Source: Xanthostigma xanthostigma (Eukaryota > Arthropoda > Insecta > Raphidioptera > Raphidiidae). Taken from it: a stretch of 64,000 nucleotides of DNA. This document shows, one piece after another, positions 11,921 to 24,659 of the stretch (its first letter is position 1; every line of letters begins with the position of its first letter). The stretch lies in assembly GCA_963575645.1 (NCBI GenBank), contig OY754467.1:23271001-23335000 (forward strand). Reading direction: 5' to 3'. Under the pieces are notes generated by a model that was given only the letters and a program-made list of their open reading frames with translations, was not told the DNA's origin and made no database searches. The position numbers and the translations under genes were made by a program.

Positions 11921-12549
11921 TGCTAGAGGTCAACGCTACAATTTTTTGAGAAACGTTTTCGTTGAAACCGATATTAACCCGAGCAAAATCGTAAGTAAAT
12001 GTTAATATATCATAAATTTCAACGCTTTTTTTATTTAACGTTATTTTAACCCGTGATATTCATTTAAGTTTCGTTCTCTAGCCACACAAAACAAACTCGA
12101 ATACATTAGTGGCCATCGCAACGAGTATGCATAATATAGGTATGTATTGTATGCTGTGATGTACACACATGTGATCGACCGCGGGCGGCAATATCTGCAG
12201 GGGGGCAGTTGATGGCGATCTTCAATGACCGCTTCGTCTGATTGACCGCCAGTGTGTCTGCCACGGTCACATGAGAAAGATGCCCGTTCTCTGCAACATT
12301 AATTTGTATTATTAAAAATAATTTTAATCAGCATTACCTAATTATTAAAGAATTCAACCGACTTAAAAAAAAGTAATAATCAGAGATTAGAATGCCTCTA
12401 AAAAGTATAATATAATCAAAATTTCTCTTCGTTTTACAATTACCTTCGCCACCTACAGTGAAATAGAAATCGGTGCGTTTTAATATATTATCCTAATATG
12501 TTTATAGTCATAGTGACTTAGTTATACGCTAACTATAAAATAGGATAGC
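11921..12549. other. AT-rich stretch without recognisable genes
   Basis: A short GC-rich patch (about 12175-12300) has no coding signature. Nothing else is recognised. Confidence 0.5.
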
Positions 12550-13100
12550 TGGGCAAAGTACTGAACGTAAGTGTTGTAAACACCGTGCATCGAGTATTTT
12601 CATAAATGATCGATTTATTCAAGCGACAAACGATTTCATTTTCAAAAATGCTTAAAAGCATCGTGTACTTACTAAAGTGCTTATAAAAACTAAGCATTAA
12701 TCAATAAGCATTTTAATGTAACTTCTTATATAATCTTATATTCTAACATTAAGTTATATGTATAAATGATGAACATGAGCAATAATTTATTGAAGGTGAA
12801 ATTCTTGCTTCAACAAACACGAAATTGATCTCTAACATCAAACGAAATAATATTTATAAAATACAACGAAATAGTGTTTAATTACCGCTTATTAAACATT
12901 GATAGTATTTTATTATTAAGCATACCTAGGTATAATATGCTTTAAGCATTCTTAATGCTTAATAAGCTTCTTGAATGCCTATTAAGCTTAGGTGCTTAGT
13001 AAGTAGCAAGTCTTTATACAAATGCTTTAAACACCAAGCATTGGACATCTGTGTGACAAAGTGCATTAAACATTGTGCTTTAAGTTTAAAACATTATTAC
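12550..13100. repeat. Region dense in AAGCAT/ATGCTT motifs
   Basis: Variants such as AAGCATTAA, TTAATGCTTAATAAGC and GCTTTAAGCATT recur on both strands over about 500 bp, so much of it is self-complementary. It could be a decayed foldback element. No termini were defined. Confidence 0.4.
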
Positions 13101-14500
13101 AAGCACTAAGTTCTGATGACTAACTAGCTCTGAAATAGGATTTACAATTTTATTGAAATTGAAAAAAAACTTGTTTGAAATTTAAAAAAAATGTTTAATC
13201 CGTTTATTTGACTTGTCTGTTTATATTTAGCATAATAAAAGCTGTGTTGGGTATATCAGAGTAATGTAGATAACTCATTTACGCTGAAAAGTGTACGTTA
13301 ACTATATATTATAATTACGTTTTTGTATAACAAACGCAAAGATGTAAATACTTTTTAAACTGGAGTACGATAGCAAACTCACCAAATGTATCGCAAAAAG
13401 TGCGTTTGTTTAATGGTGAAATTCTATTGCTAAGTCTACGATAATAAATAATGTGCAGTATTTAAATAAAGTTTGAAATGGCTATCGTTACAAACATATT
13501 CTTAGTTCAAAAGATTTAATAAAATTTTATCACCGATTTTTTTTTATTTTTCCTAATTACTTATGCTAATGTTGATTTAATAATGTATCAAGCATTCAAA
13601 AAAACTTTTACAATCGTTTTATTATCGTACGCAATACATAAAAAATATAAATATTTCATTGTCCTAATAAATCCAAAAGCTAATAATATAAAAATCGTTA
13701 TACAATATTTTGCGTTTTTTATTAATCCATGAATCTCTTGCAAAGGGATGAAATGTTTGGTATGGAAACATTGAATATTAAAATAAAAATACGACAAACC
13801 CTGAAACACTAACACTTTCTTCTGATGATGCGTCGGGAAGAAAGTTTTATGTTGGGTTGCAGGAAGCATTGTCAAAAAGTTTGATTTGACAATGACCTTA
13901 GATTGTGATCATATCATTACAGTTTTGATACATGCTAGTGTCACTGTAAAACTTTCTGCCATTTAGAACGTTAGAGTGTATTTACACAAGATCAAATGAT
14001 TGATTTACATAGAAAATATTCACTTTTCAACAATTTTCAAATTCAATTTTCTGACAATGCTTTCTGCTATTGACTTTAGTGTTTTTGTGATATTTTTTAA
14101 TATTCAATGGTTTTATTTAATGAAAAGCTCACTGTGTTGCAAATCTGTGAATTTTTTTATTATAACATCGGTTCTAACAGTCAGTAGAATATTTAATTTT
14201 ATCTTAGTGTGATAGGACACCTATTTTTGATTACAATAATCTGTCATAACGACATGTTAGATTTTGTTAAAGTGTTATTAAGAATTTTGACCAAGGTGTT
14301 ATTACTATTAGAATGCAAGGAATTTACTAAAACTATTACTTTAAAAATGTTTAGAGACTATAAACTAGTATTACGAGAAGACATTTAATCTCAAACGCCT
14401 TAATATTCAAGCGTCAAATAAATTTTCTTTCTTTGAAAAACGAAAAAAAAATGACTTTACAAGTTCAGATTGTTATTAGTTGTTTGGCTTTATTATATAA
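13101..14500. other. AT-rich stretch without recognisable genes
   Basis: Two open frames (13588-13875 -, 14000-14212 +) are AT-rich, Phe/Ile/Lys-heavy and lack recognisable motifs, so I do not call them genes. Confidence 0.5.
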
Positions 14501-14534
14501 CTAGTCGTCCGGTTCGGCTTTCCCGAATTTATAT

Positions 14535-15320
14535 AGGCCCCACTCACGATCAAACTTCATGCCACAGTTCAGTGTTCAGTGAAGTTGGACAGATTAATCG
14601 AAAGACTGACTGGCACCACACACAGTTCATGCAAACTGCTCAGTTTTTTAAATTTTTTGTGTTCAGTTTGGTTCAGTTGTTGGCATACACTCGTCGAGTA
14701 TAGATACATAAGATATATTATATTATATACACACTATAATATTATACTATAGAGTATAGTTCATTAATAAGAACTAAATGAGTAATTTAAATGGTGAGGA
14801 TTGGCTGTTCAGAGCTATGGGATTGTATTTAAAACAGAGAAATAAGAAAAAAAAAGAAGAATATGGGTGAAAAATTGATTAGAAATGCGTGATTCAAGAA
14901 GTCATGTTTATTTGATTAATGAATTACATCTTGAGCCGCTTGATTGCAATAATTATTTACGAATGAATGAATTAACTTACAATTATTTACTGGAATTAGT
15001 TACCCTATTTATTAAGAACCAGGACACAAATATGTGAAAATCTATTTCTGCACAAGAAAGGCAGCAACATTGAGATTTTTGGCTTCTAGTTGTACAAAAC
15101 ACAGAACTCCAAAAACTGAACTGAAAAACACCCACACACACAACAGTTTACTTGAACACTGAACACTGAAGTCGTTCAAAAATCAAGATGCATTTGATGA
15201 GTTCATGCTTGACTTCAGTGTTGGTTTCAGTGTTTATTTGTCCCACACACTATCATGCTTCACTGAACTATAAGTTTGAACACTGAACTGTTGCATGAAG
15301 TGTGATCGTGAGTGGGGCCT
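14535..15320 (+). mobile_element. PIF/Harbinger-type DNA transposon, internally deleted
   Basis: Terminal inverted repeats AGGCCCCACTCACGATCAAA and its near complement, ending ATCGTGAGTGGGGCCT, with further pairing (CAGTTCAGTGTTCAGTG) inside. The 3-bp target duplication is not clean. A broken Harbinger transposase reading (14778-15090) supports the superfamily. It is inserted inside a Helitron-like repeat. Confidence 0.65.
14778..15090 (+). pseudogene. PIF/Harbinger transposase N-terminal relic
   Basis: The reading resembles the N-terminal region of HARBI1-like transposases: a Lys/Arg-rich stretch with IWVKN, then SHVYLINELHLEP, NYLRMNELTYNYLLELV and ISAQERQQ in order. It is broken by a frame change in a poly-A run near 14850 and by at least three in-frame stops (TGA within the first block, TGA after KNQDTNM, TGA in the ISAQER block). 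The DDE catalytic core is absent. Between the terminal repeats this is a dead remnant of a mobilising transposase. The family call rests on motif order, not on an alignment I could run. Confidence 0.6.
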
Positions 15321-15515
15321 AATAGATTGCCACCGTTTTTTCGTCGACTTACGTTGCAAAATTGGCCGCCACGAAAAGCGCTTTTATTTTAACGCGATAA
15401 TGTATAGCCTGTGTTCATCGTGAAAATTATTTCAAAATATTGGTAAAAAATGAGTACTTTCGGAGATAACCTCCTATATCTAAACTTTACCTCTTTATAA
15501 TATTTATAATATAGA

Positions 15516-17815
15516 CGTATAAAAACCTGCTGGCTTAATATCAAAATTTATTTATTTAGTAATGCCACCTTTCTCCTAAAAATATAAAAATATGCCATAT
15601 AATATGTAGGTATTCTGAAACCATTGCTACGTAAAACAAACAATACACTCTTTTGTTACATTAACCCAAAGGACCCCCGGGGTCTCATTTAAGAAACCTG
15701 TGGGAAGCAATTTGTTAATATTGTTATATTTTCATGGACGTTATTTTATTCTCAGGAAGTTTATCGTGAAAAAATAATTCTAAAGGAGTTTTAGAAATAT
15801 TTGTAAAACAGTGACAAAGAACAAATTAGGTTCAGAAAGGAAGGAATTACAGATATTTTAAATATTTGATAGAGTTTTATGTGTGAAACCACTGTCATAA
15901 TTTTTTTGTAAGAAAATGTTGACTTGTATATCAATTAATAATTAATAATAATATATAAATATTATATAGTACCTATATAATAATATACAAAATATGGTTA
16001 AAAATAGTCAGCATTTTTGAGACAGCATTTATTGCGAATGTTCATTTGCTACTTTTAACCTGAACTAGTGAAGGTATCAATTTTAATTTTTAGTTTATTA
16101 TTCGTTCCATTTTTTTTATATATATAGTTATTTATGGACGCATCGACATCAAAGGTCATTAGCGTCCGGACCTATAGGTTATGAATCTAACTATATGAAG
16201 TTATTTTGGGCCTATTAAAACTAATTGAGACTAAATGAGAGAATACAATCCTGATGAGTTGAGAAACGATATTATACGCTGGATGCCGTTTTCGGTGTCG
16301 TCGAATATTTTAAGTAGGTCGTCGGGAAATCCGCAAGCGATTCTTTTGGCGGCATATGCGTTCCGTTTTAGTTCAATAGAAAATGTTACTAAATAAATTG
16401 ACTTTTTAATATGACATTTGTTTTTCGTTGCAGTGTGGTTATACTCTGAAATTTATTTATGTGTTACATTCGCAGACAAAAAAACACATTAGAAAAATTA
16501 AAAATTTAATTGGTGTTCTGAAAATCCTCACAGTTATATTATATTCTCAAAAAAAAAGAAACGTCAATTTTATAAATATTTCTTTTTCATATTGTCTTAT
16601 AGTAATTGAGAAGCTGGTTACAATGGTACTTACTTGTATAATGTTACTTTTTTATTTATTTACTTAAGCATTAAGTTGCAATAATAAACACGTCACATAA
16701 GATTTTATCTTAACTTTACAAAATATTTTATTATTTTTTTTTGTAACAGTATCTACAATATATTACATTGTCGTAATATTAACAGACAAAAAAAAATAAT
16801 TTCAAAATGTTGAAAGCAACGAAAAAATAATGTCGAAATTTGAAATTTATGAATTAAAATCCCAACAAATTATTAAACGCTTAAATTTCTGTGATAATAG
16901 ATAAATATTACATTAGAACTATGATTTAAAAAAATAAATTTAACAGATAATTTATTATAACACTTACAAGTTTAGTGAAAACGAAAACTTTTTGCATCTG
17001 AAACAAGTTTAGTTGTAGCAAAAAATGAATACGTATTTCTATTTTTAATGAAATTTAGTAACTGCTTGCACTTTGAAAGCAATATAAAATAATTATGTTG
17101 TGAACTTAGTGTTTTTTTTTAAGTAAATTATATAATCACATGATTAGTCAGAGGATAACCATTACGAAATACAGTTTCGTTTTTTGAGTATGCTGCACTA
17201 ATTTGACAGTTATTTTAAGGTTTATTTTATCAGTGAGTTGGTTCTAGTAGATAATGACATCCAGTTATGTTTTCGCAGATATTCTTCATTTATGTATTTA
17301 TTTACATAAACTAAAATTTATTTTTCAAGATGTTAGCTAATAAAAAATTAAGACGTATTTCTGTTTAGAATAAAAAAATACAAGAAATATGTTTGTGCTG
17401 AAATCAAAGTTTTTTTATGTGCAATAAGCAGACATGTTAGGAAATTAAATTTATCTGCTTATAATTTTTTTCTTTCTTGTGATGGCAACATTTAAATTTA
17501 TCACAAAGCAGTAGCAATAAATAACATAGCTAACTTAACAAACATAAAATCTTCTGCAGTTGGCAGAAGCAGGTGCTGTGAGGTATTTGAACTTGCGATG
17601 TTGGTACTATTATAAACGTTTCGTAATTTATTTTATGAATAAATTATTGGATTTGTGAAAAAACAGATTATCGCAAAATAATAAAAATCATAGAACGTTT
17701 GACCAATATTGTATGTTTGTAAACTAACAATAAAATAGGCTTGTGTTAATTGAAATGTTTTTGAGTAATGAACTATAATGGACATGTTAATAATTTACGG
17801 AGAGTGTCGACAAAA
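15516..17815. other. AT-rich stretch without recognisable genes
   Basis: A short piece at about 16130-16190 (GGTCATTAGCGTCCGGACC) resembles sequence at about 30200 and may be a retroelement tail. No gene is seen. Confidence 0.5.
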
Positions 17816-17975
17816 TACCGCGGGTGCATAACGATTGTTCGCCAATCTAAACCTCAATCGGATTCATCTGAGCCCTCGAACAATTATGAATGTTGTTCAA
17901 AAATCTAGAGAAACTGGTAGTTTACGGGAGCATCATGGAGGACAAAACGGGGAGAACTTCGAACAATTTCTGTTA
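17816..17975 (+). pseudogene. Possible DNA-transposase helix-turn-helix fragment
   Basis: One + frame reads NVVQKSRETGSLREHHGGQN, resembling the helix-turn-helix linker of Tc1/mariner-like or IS630-like transposases, where an R-x-TGS motif precedes a basic stretch. It is short, lacks DDE residues and has no inverted repeats around it. Low confidence; a chance match is possible. Confidence 0.25.
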
Positions 17976-18354
17976 ATACTTATATACATATTTCCATAGT
18001 AACATAACATAACGCCAGAACCAACCTCAAAATTTTAACTTTTCAACTTTAAAAACCTATTTCTCTTTTATTTTTGAGTATTGATTAAAAAATTACTTAA
18101 AATATTTATTGATCTATTTGATTAAAAAAAAAAATAACTTAAAAATCATCCTATATGGTTTTTGAGACGTTTAATTAAAGTTAAAAAAATGTATTAGTCA
18201 AATTGCACGTTGTATCAATAAAAATGTTTATCCTTTTTTTTGCCAGTACATAACTTGTTTTAGTAAACAGGATTGAAGCAGCTTTCAGTTTTATTTTCCA
18301 TTTTAGGAATATTTTTCAATTGTATTAGCATCTTTCAACAATCAGTTTAGAATA
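17976..18354. other. AT-rich spacer
   Basis: Nothing recognisable. Confidence 0.5.
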
Positions 18355-18585
18355 GTATCTATGCGCCATGAACTTTAAATAAAGCTGTATCGTCAGCGAA
18401 TAACGATAGGGATCCATGCTTGATAGATCATTGATATAATAATTATATGCTAACTAAAACAGGCCCAAGTATTGAGCTCTGTGGTTCTCCTACAGTTATA
18501 TTTAAAGCATTGGAATTAATGTCGTTTACTGAAGCTTTGAACTGACGGTAAGCTAAATAGGACTTAATGAGCTTGATAAAATAGG
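18355..18585 (-). pseudogene. Non-LTR (LINE) reverse transcriptase relic
   Basis: The - strand reads, in order, a segment like LIKSYLAYRQFKAS, then VGEPQSSILGPVL (the GxPQGSxLGPxL motif of LINE reverse transcriptases), and after stops and a frame disruption SLSLFADDTALF, which carries the catalytic FADD motif. The spacing between the motifs suits the palm of a Jockey- or CR1-like element. It is a short dead fragment without the endonuclease domain or a tail. Confidence 0.7.
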
Positions 18586-21079
18586 GTTAGTTTGTTATGA
18601 TATTTTAAAACACCCGTTGTTAACGTTACAAAGCGATTTGAAAAAAAAAATACGATTCAATGTCACTGTCAGAACTAAAACCCGAACCTATCCCTATCGC
18701 GACGGTTAATCACTTATTTTACTGTGACACATCTAAACAATCAACTTTCCTATTATAAAGCATATTCAACAGTATTTCACATTGTCCGAGAGTTAATTAT
18801 AGATTAGATATCATTAGAATATCAAACTTTGCTCAGTCGAGAACTGCGTCTAAGAGTAAATCGGGCACTAAATAGACTAGAACTGGTATATTGTGAGTCG
18901 GGTTTGAGTTCCGATAATTATATTGTTTAAATTATAACAACTAGCTATCTCTTTGCATATACTAACTTTACAACTGCCACTAAAGAAGGACACATTTTTT
19001 ATATTTTCAGCTCATTTTCTGACCCTCAAATTTGTAACTGAATTAAGTGTCTGATGAGACAAATCACAGAAAATATTTCTTTGAGCATAGAATTAGTTGT
19101 AGAATAGAGAATCAAAGGGCACGACACACCGTTCATTCGGCATAGTATAACTATTAAATTTTTACTGCAATAATGTTCATGTTACATTTGATCCCAAAGT
19201 GTTCTAAAATTATACGGTGTTGTAAGTCCGCTCACATTAAGATTAAACATTGATGAGCGACCCAAAGAAACTTAAATCTAAATGTCATTGTTGCTGAATA
19301 CAGGCTGACCACTTGGTATTTCTAAAATCAATCATAATATGCTCAACATTTTCTGTGATTATAGTCTCGTCATGAGTCATAACAAATCGTTTGTCATATA
19401 ATTTGGATCTAAAATTGAGGACCCGAAAACTGGCATTCACTTTGATCGTTCTCTCATTTGATCATTTCTTTGTAAACTTTTTCATTTTTTCGTATTTGCT
19501 TTTGAAAGTTCACAGATATCTATTAAAATCATAATAATAGGAGAGGAAACTAGAAAACATTATCCAATTTTATACTGGGTGTAGGCGAAAGGAAAATTTT
19601 AATAATAGAAAAATATTATTGCTTTTAATTTTTCATTGTACCGATAGCCTCGTAAGCGCCCTTAAAATATAAACTTTTTATTGTTGCTAATCTTTGCCTG
19701 AATTAAAAGAATAGGCAAATGCTATACCTTGGCTAATTATCACTGCACTAAACTTGTTTTTTTTTGCACCTTCTATCATATTATAACAAACGCAAATAAC
19801 AATTAATTGAAGTGCTATTAACAAGAAGTAGTTTCTGAAGTACTTCTAGATAAGTGTACTTCAGCTGATCTTTTATATCACCTTGCTAATGTTCTACATT
19901 CCTGCTAATTAATGATTGTCCGTAATCTTGTTTTGAATACTAATTAGCTCAGTGCATTCAAATTTACTTCTACAGAATTGATACGAAAGTTCAATTTTTT
20001 TCACAGACATATTTTATATCTTTCATTGGTTCAAGTTGCCTTTTCTCATCACAATAAATATTTGTTATATACAATTGCAAAAGTAGCACAAAGTTTTTTA
20101 CGTTACGAATTTGGACCTTGCAGCTGAATTTTATGAACATTCATCATAAAAAGGTTCCTGCTTTTGAAAGATACTTTAGGTTATATCTTACTTTTATAAA
20201 GTAAATCAAATATTATGATTTTGAAAGTTTCATAGGTCATATTTTCAGTAATAAACACTATTTTAAAACACACTAAGTATAGGTACTGCAAATAGGCGAG
20301 TTATAATAATTAGTTAATATTATTATGATTTCAAGTTTCCCTTCTTTACGTATCGTTGAAGTCTCCAGACTTTAATCAATCGTCTTACAAGTTTTATTTA
20401 TACTTTGCTTCCTAGTTTCGTTAAAAAGTAATATTTTCAAATTTTCATATGAGAAACTGTTATTACATCATATAAAGCTGCGTTTACAAGGCATCTATAC
20501 AATATAAAACTAAATTTTTAAAAGTTTTAAACAAGTATTGTTATATAGGTATTTCAACGAGAAATATATATATTTTTTTAATACAAAATCATATATTTAA
20601 AGTAGACAAGCAATATATTATTATCTGTCATTTTTTGAAAATGTTAAGACGGCAAACTACTAGAATTATTTAGCTTAATACCAACCAATTCGTATTTTTC
20701 AATTTAAAATTATTTTTTACACTAAGCTGAAAATCTAAACTGATGCAATATTTTCTAGAATTATAACTTAAAAATGGAGAATTGAAAACTAAGGTTCATA
20801 ATAAAACATATAAACAAGGAACCCATCTGATTTCAACTAACCGCAAACTTTTTAGATATTTTATTTTTTGTGAAAATCAGCAGTGTTTATTTTTCTTGCG
20901 AGTTTGTGAATTGTGATATACACTTGCGTTTTCATGATAAGGCTAACATTATTACCATTCAAGCACCATAAATGGGGAATGGTATTAATTTAGGTCAAAA
21001 TTCACGTTTCAGAATTTTGCAATATTTTTTTTATTTTGAGGTACCAAATCCAAATAAAAAAAACATATTTTTGTCAAAA
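18586..21079. other. AT-rich stretch without recognisable genes
   Basis: About 2.5 kb with no recognisable coding exon, RNA gene or bounded repeat. Confidence 0.5.
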
Positions 21080-21330
21080 ATCTGTGCGTCTGGTTGTATA
21101 CACGATACAGGTCAAACGGATGAAACCAAACTTTGAGTATGTTGGCTATGCAAATATGAAGAGCCTTATTGTTTTTGGAGGAAATCGGCGCATTTGCAGA
21201 AAAGATATATGCTATGACGTTGTTTTTCATATAAAAATGGTATACTTTTCATAACGATTTATTATTGCTTTTATTTTTTCAAGAAAGTTTTGTTAAAAGT
21301 TGCCTTATAGTTTCGAAAATATTTTAGAAA
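21080..21330 (+). repeat. Dispersed repeat (family at 3340, 5960, 44390)
   Basis: ACGATACAGGTCAAACGGAT, GAAACCAAACTTTGAGTATG, ATGCAAATATGAAG and GGAAATCGGCGCAT match 3340-3500 in order, and match 44390-44660 on the opposite strand. Non-coding. Confidence 0.6.
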
Positions 21331-22510
21331 TAAAAAAATCTTTTGTTTGGTGATCTGTCAGAAAGAAATTAGTTTATCATGCTTTGATTAATTTTTACAT
21401 GGCGTGGAACATATTATGCAGGTAACCATGCTGCGAATAGCAAATATCATATGTATTTAATACCAGCCATTACCCGCGTCACCAAGCGCGATATCATTTT
21501 TCTTTTCTTTATTATACTATACCAAATGTCAATATTTTTGAAGTTGGAATGGTCCCGTGCGTCGCCGAATTGTCTGGCATTTTTTTGACTGCATTTGTTC
21601 ATTTGATGACTATGAATGAAAATCGGATGATTTCTCGATCAGAAAAAGTATGCAACTAAAAACTGACGCATCATGTCGAAATAAAGTTTATGCTATATCG
21701 AATTTTAAAACGTGCGTCTAGAAAAACCGTTGGTATTTTGGTGTTTATGGTTATATTTTCCATTTTTATACTTTTCTTTAAAAAGTTGTCGACTCCTAAC
21801 GTCAAGCTGCACTTTGTAGCATTTTGTGTCCATTAACTTTTTTTATTTTCAGTTTCTATGAAATTCTGAGTAATTGTCATTAGTAATAGTTGGTATCAGA
21901 TTACCTTGTTGTTAACTTGAAAGACATTTAGCTTTTTCACGGACATTCTTATTAGTTAAGCATATTGACGTTTTTATTATTTAAAATAAAAATGAAGAGA
22001 AAAAACTCCGTTCAGTTGTTCACAGTTCGTTTAGTTTTGTTTTATAAATTATGCATACCAATTAAACGTGTAACATGTTACGTAGTATAGAGCGCATGCG
22101 TGCGTCAGTTATCCGTTACGTTTTGCTGTATTTGAAGGTTCATTAATCCCGCTTCAATCGAATTAAAGGAAGTGCGCTGTCAGAACACATTTCATTTTAT
22201 ATATCTGTCTTTATACTGCCAAATCAGGTTCGATTTAACCATTTCACGACAAAAATTACATCAATAGGCTCGTCTCACGTGACTATAGTATGATCTTGTC
22301 ATATCAATTATCTTGTGATGATTTTTTTTATTAAACTTTATATTTAATTCGCTTTTGAAATCTGTTAATTTCAAAATCCATTCTATGATTAATAAAAATG
22401 TATTCAAAAAATGAACAAAGGTTCAAAGTTCTACTCACTTCGTCGTTTATTGTACGTAAACTCGAATCCGATAAACATCGGTGTATTGTTTAATGATGTC
22501 TATTAGGTAT
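21331..22510. other. AT-rich stretch without recognisable genes
   Basis: No gene or bounded repeat is recognised. Confidence 0.5.
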
Positions 22511-22730
22511 ACAAATAAATAAAATTGTCGATCAATTTTTCTCAGACCAATATATTGACAAAAAATTAAAAAAATAACAAATCAATACAACATATTAAGA
22601 TGACGTTTCGATCCGGCTTTGGATATTCTTCAGAAAATTCTAAAAAATATTACAATTTTATTTATTTGAAGAGCTCTATTCAGACGTTTATCAAAGATTT
22701 GGATGTCTATTATATATTGCTTATAATTAA
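22511..22730 (+). repeat. Dispersed repeat (family at 11621 and 51480)
   Basis: AAATAAAATTGTCGATCAAT, a TTTCGATCCGGCTTTGGATA block, TTCTTCAGAA and GACGTTTATCAAAGATTTGG align in order with 11621-11920. Confidence 0.55.
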
Positions 22731-22958
22731 AAGTGTTAATTATTGAACTACAATGATTTTAGAGTAGTGAAACTAATTTTTTTCTAGTTATGAGTTTTAT
22801 GTTAAAAAAAAATGGCAGCTAACTGGTTAAATACAGTAAAGAATCCAATTAATCTCTGACTGAAATAATTTATAATGCAGCGAAAATAATTACTCGATTA
22901 TCCCAAACTATTCATTGAACATTAATTCATATTAACGACACGTGCAGATAAATGAGCT

Positions 22959-23010
22959 ACATTGTATCGATTTAAGAAGAGCAACTTCTTAATTAAATCG
23001 ATACAAATGT
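22959..23010. repeat. Short hairpin
   Basis: TTGTATCGATTTAAGAAG and CTTCTTAATTAAATCGATACAA pair with a small internal bulge and a 5-nt loop. It could be a small MITE or a hairpin RNA; there is no further support. Confidence 0.4.
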
Positions 23011-23771
23011 ATAGAATAGGCCGTATTGTGAAAGTGTTTCGGCCTGTTCAGCGGATCAGTTTGGTCTACCTCGAAACATTTTGGCAACAATGCCCATGCG
23101 TCTTTATTTGTTTTAGCAGTTATTCTTAAATCAAGTGAACCTCAAACACTCATTAAAAAAATTAAATGTTTTAAATAAATTATAAATAAAAAAATAGTAC
23201 GGCTACTTGTAATATATAGTGACTTTCAGTAACCAATAAAGAAATAATTATTCTTACCTGTCAAATCCCTTCAAAAGTAAAAATAATTTTTATTTTTTCG
23301 AAGAAATTCTTATTTTGGCAATCGGATATATGTTTTGAATTTCGATTTGTTGGTTTAAGTACAGTGTTTTAATAACTGCAGTACGAATTTTACAGTTAAA
23401 AATCGTATATAATAGTAATATGAACATAAATACGGTATAAGTTAATTTGTGCGTATTCAGTTGTTGGCACACATGATTAATTCTCATCAATAATTTTATA
23501 TGCAAAACCGTTACTGAATAAATGACCGTGATTATAATAAAGTTTATGAATTAGGTATAGCAATTGAATCACAGGTGCAGCTAAAGATGTATTGAAGAAG
23601 TTACATATATAAATTTATTTAAATAGAGCCAGTATATCCGAATAGCAAAAATGGAAATTAGAAATGCACAGGAAAAACTAAATTTATTTTTGGTAAATTA
23701 CCACAACCGACCTGTGACAGTCGAAAAATCGATATCGGTAATCATTTTTCAATTACACGTTTATCGATATA
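23011..23771. other. AT-rich spacer
   Basis: Nothing recognisable up to the palindromic element. Confidence 0.5.
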
Positions 23772-24376
23772 CAGGGTGAATCAGACCACCCGTACCGGTC
23801 GTTTTTTTTTAGAAACGGTTAGTCGTATAGAGTTGTGTCAAAAATCTGTATTATAAAAGCCCTATAATGAATAATCTAATGTAACATAACAGTTGCAATT
23901 TTTGAAAACTTATTGTGACATTGTTTAATTAGGTAACTAGATTTTAAATGCCAACTTTTAAAATTAAGTTCGTTGTTATGACATTTAGTCTAAGAAATTA
24001 GTTTCAGAATCGTCGATCAGACCAAATAATTCGTGTAGTTTTGAAAGTTGGTACAGTTATTTCTTAAGGTGTCCAGATGAATATACTAAAAGCCCCCGAG
24101 GGAGGGACACGAGCCGGCGGTGGGGGAGGGGGGGAAAGGTCTCTTTTTCAAGGTTTTTGCTTGTGACTCGAAAACTATTTATAATATCTTTTTTGTGACT
24201 TCTACATTAATTATCTACATTAAATTTCCTATAAATTATGTCTAAACATTTTTACTGTACGATCAATACTTTAGGAGATACAGAGTATTAAAGGTGATAA
24301 AAATAAGAAGCTAAATCGTTTTACAAATTTTAATTCTGAAAAATTAAACAATTTTTTTTTGCACAAGTATGCCGAC

Positions 24377-24659
24377 TTAACAATCAAATTGTGTTTCATC
24401 TTCGTCATCTTTATCATTAACATCGATGAGGACTCCATTAGTATAAGCTCCTAGGCAGCCGTTACAGATAAGACTACACTTAATGCCCGCTTTTCGGCAA
24501 CTGCATTTTCCAGAACAACCACTTTTACATCGGCAAAAAATTGAACTTAACAACGCGTCAGGAGCAGGAGAATCCAAGGTCGTGATTGGTTCTAAGTTTC
24601 CATCGACTCCTCGCTTCCAACCCCATATTTCAGGAGGCAGTTGGTTCCCAAGCCACTCC
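24377..24659 (-). pseudogene. Inverted copy of the CXC-domain 3' gene end
   Basis: The - strand here encodes the same C-terminal segment as 25487-25769 +: GNQLPPEIWGWKRGVDG, then a Cys-rich CXC cluster (CRCKSGCSGKCSC ...) and the acidic end ending DETQFDC and a stop. The frame is open across the whole arm, but there is no 5' gene portion beyond the palindrome junction at about 24659. The conservation of both copies suggests the inverted duplication is recent or that gene conversion keeps the arms alike. Confidence 0.65.

Larger units (their letters stand above)
14501..15515 (-). mobile_element. Helitron-like element, interrupted by a Harbinger
   Basis: On the - strand a TC-type 5' end (about 15515, TCTATATTATAAATATTAT) and a 3' end in CTAG followed by a host T (14504-14501, after CCGAACCGGACGA) delimit about 230 bp of Helitron sequence. 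It is split by the element at 14535-15320. The internal AACGCGATAATGTATAGCC matches the reverse strand of 45480-45560. Confidence 0.5.

Noticed and set aside
13588-13875. 95-codon - strand open frame
   Set aside because: AT-rich and hydrophobic by composition, no motif, no splice or start context that suggests a gene.
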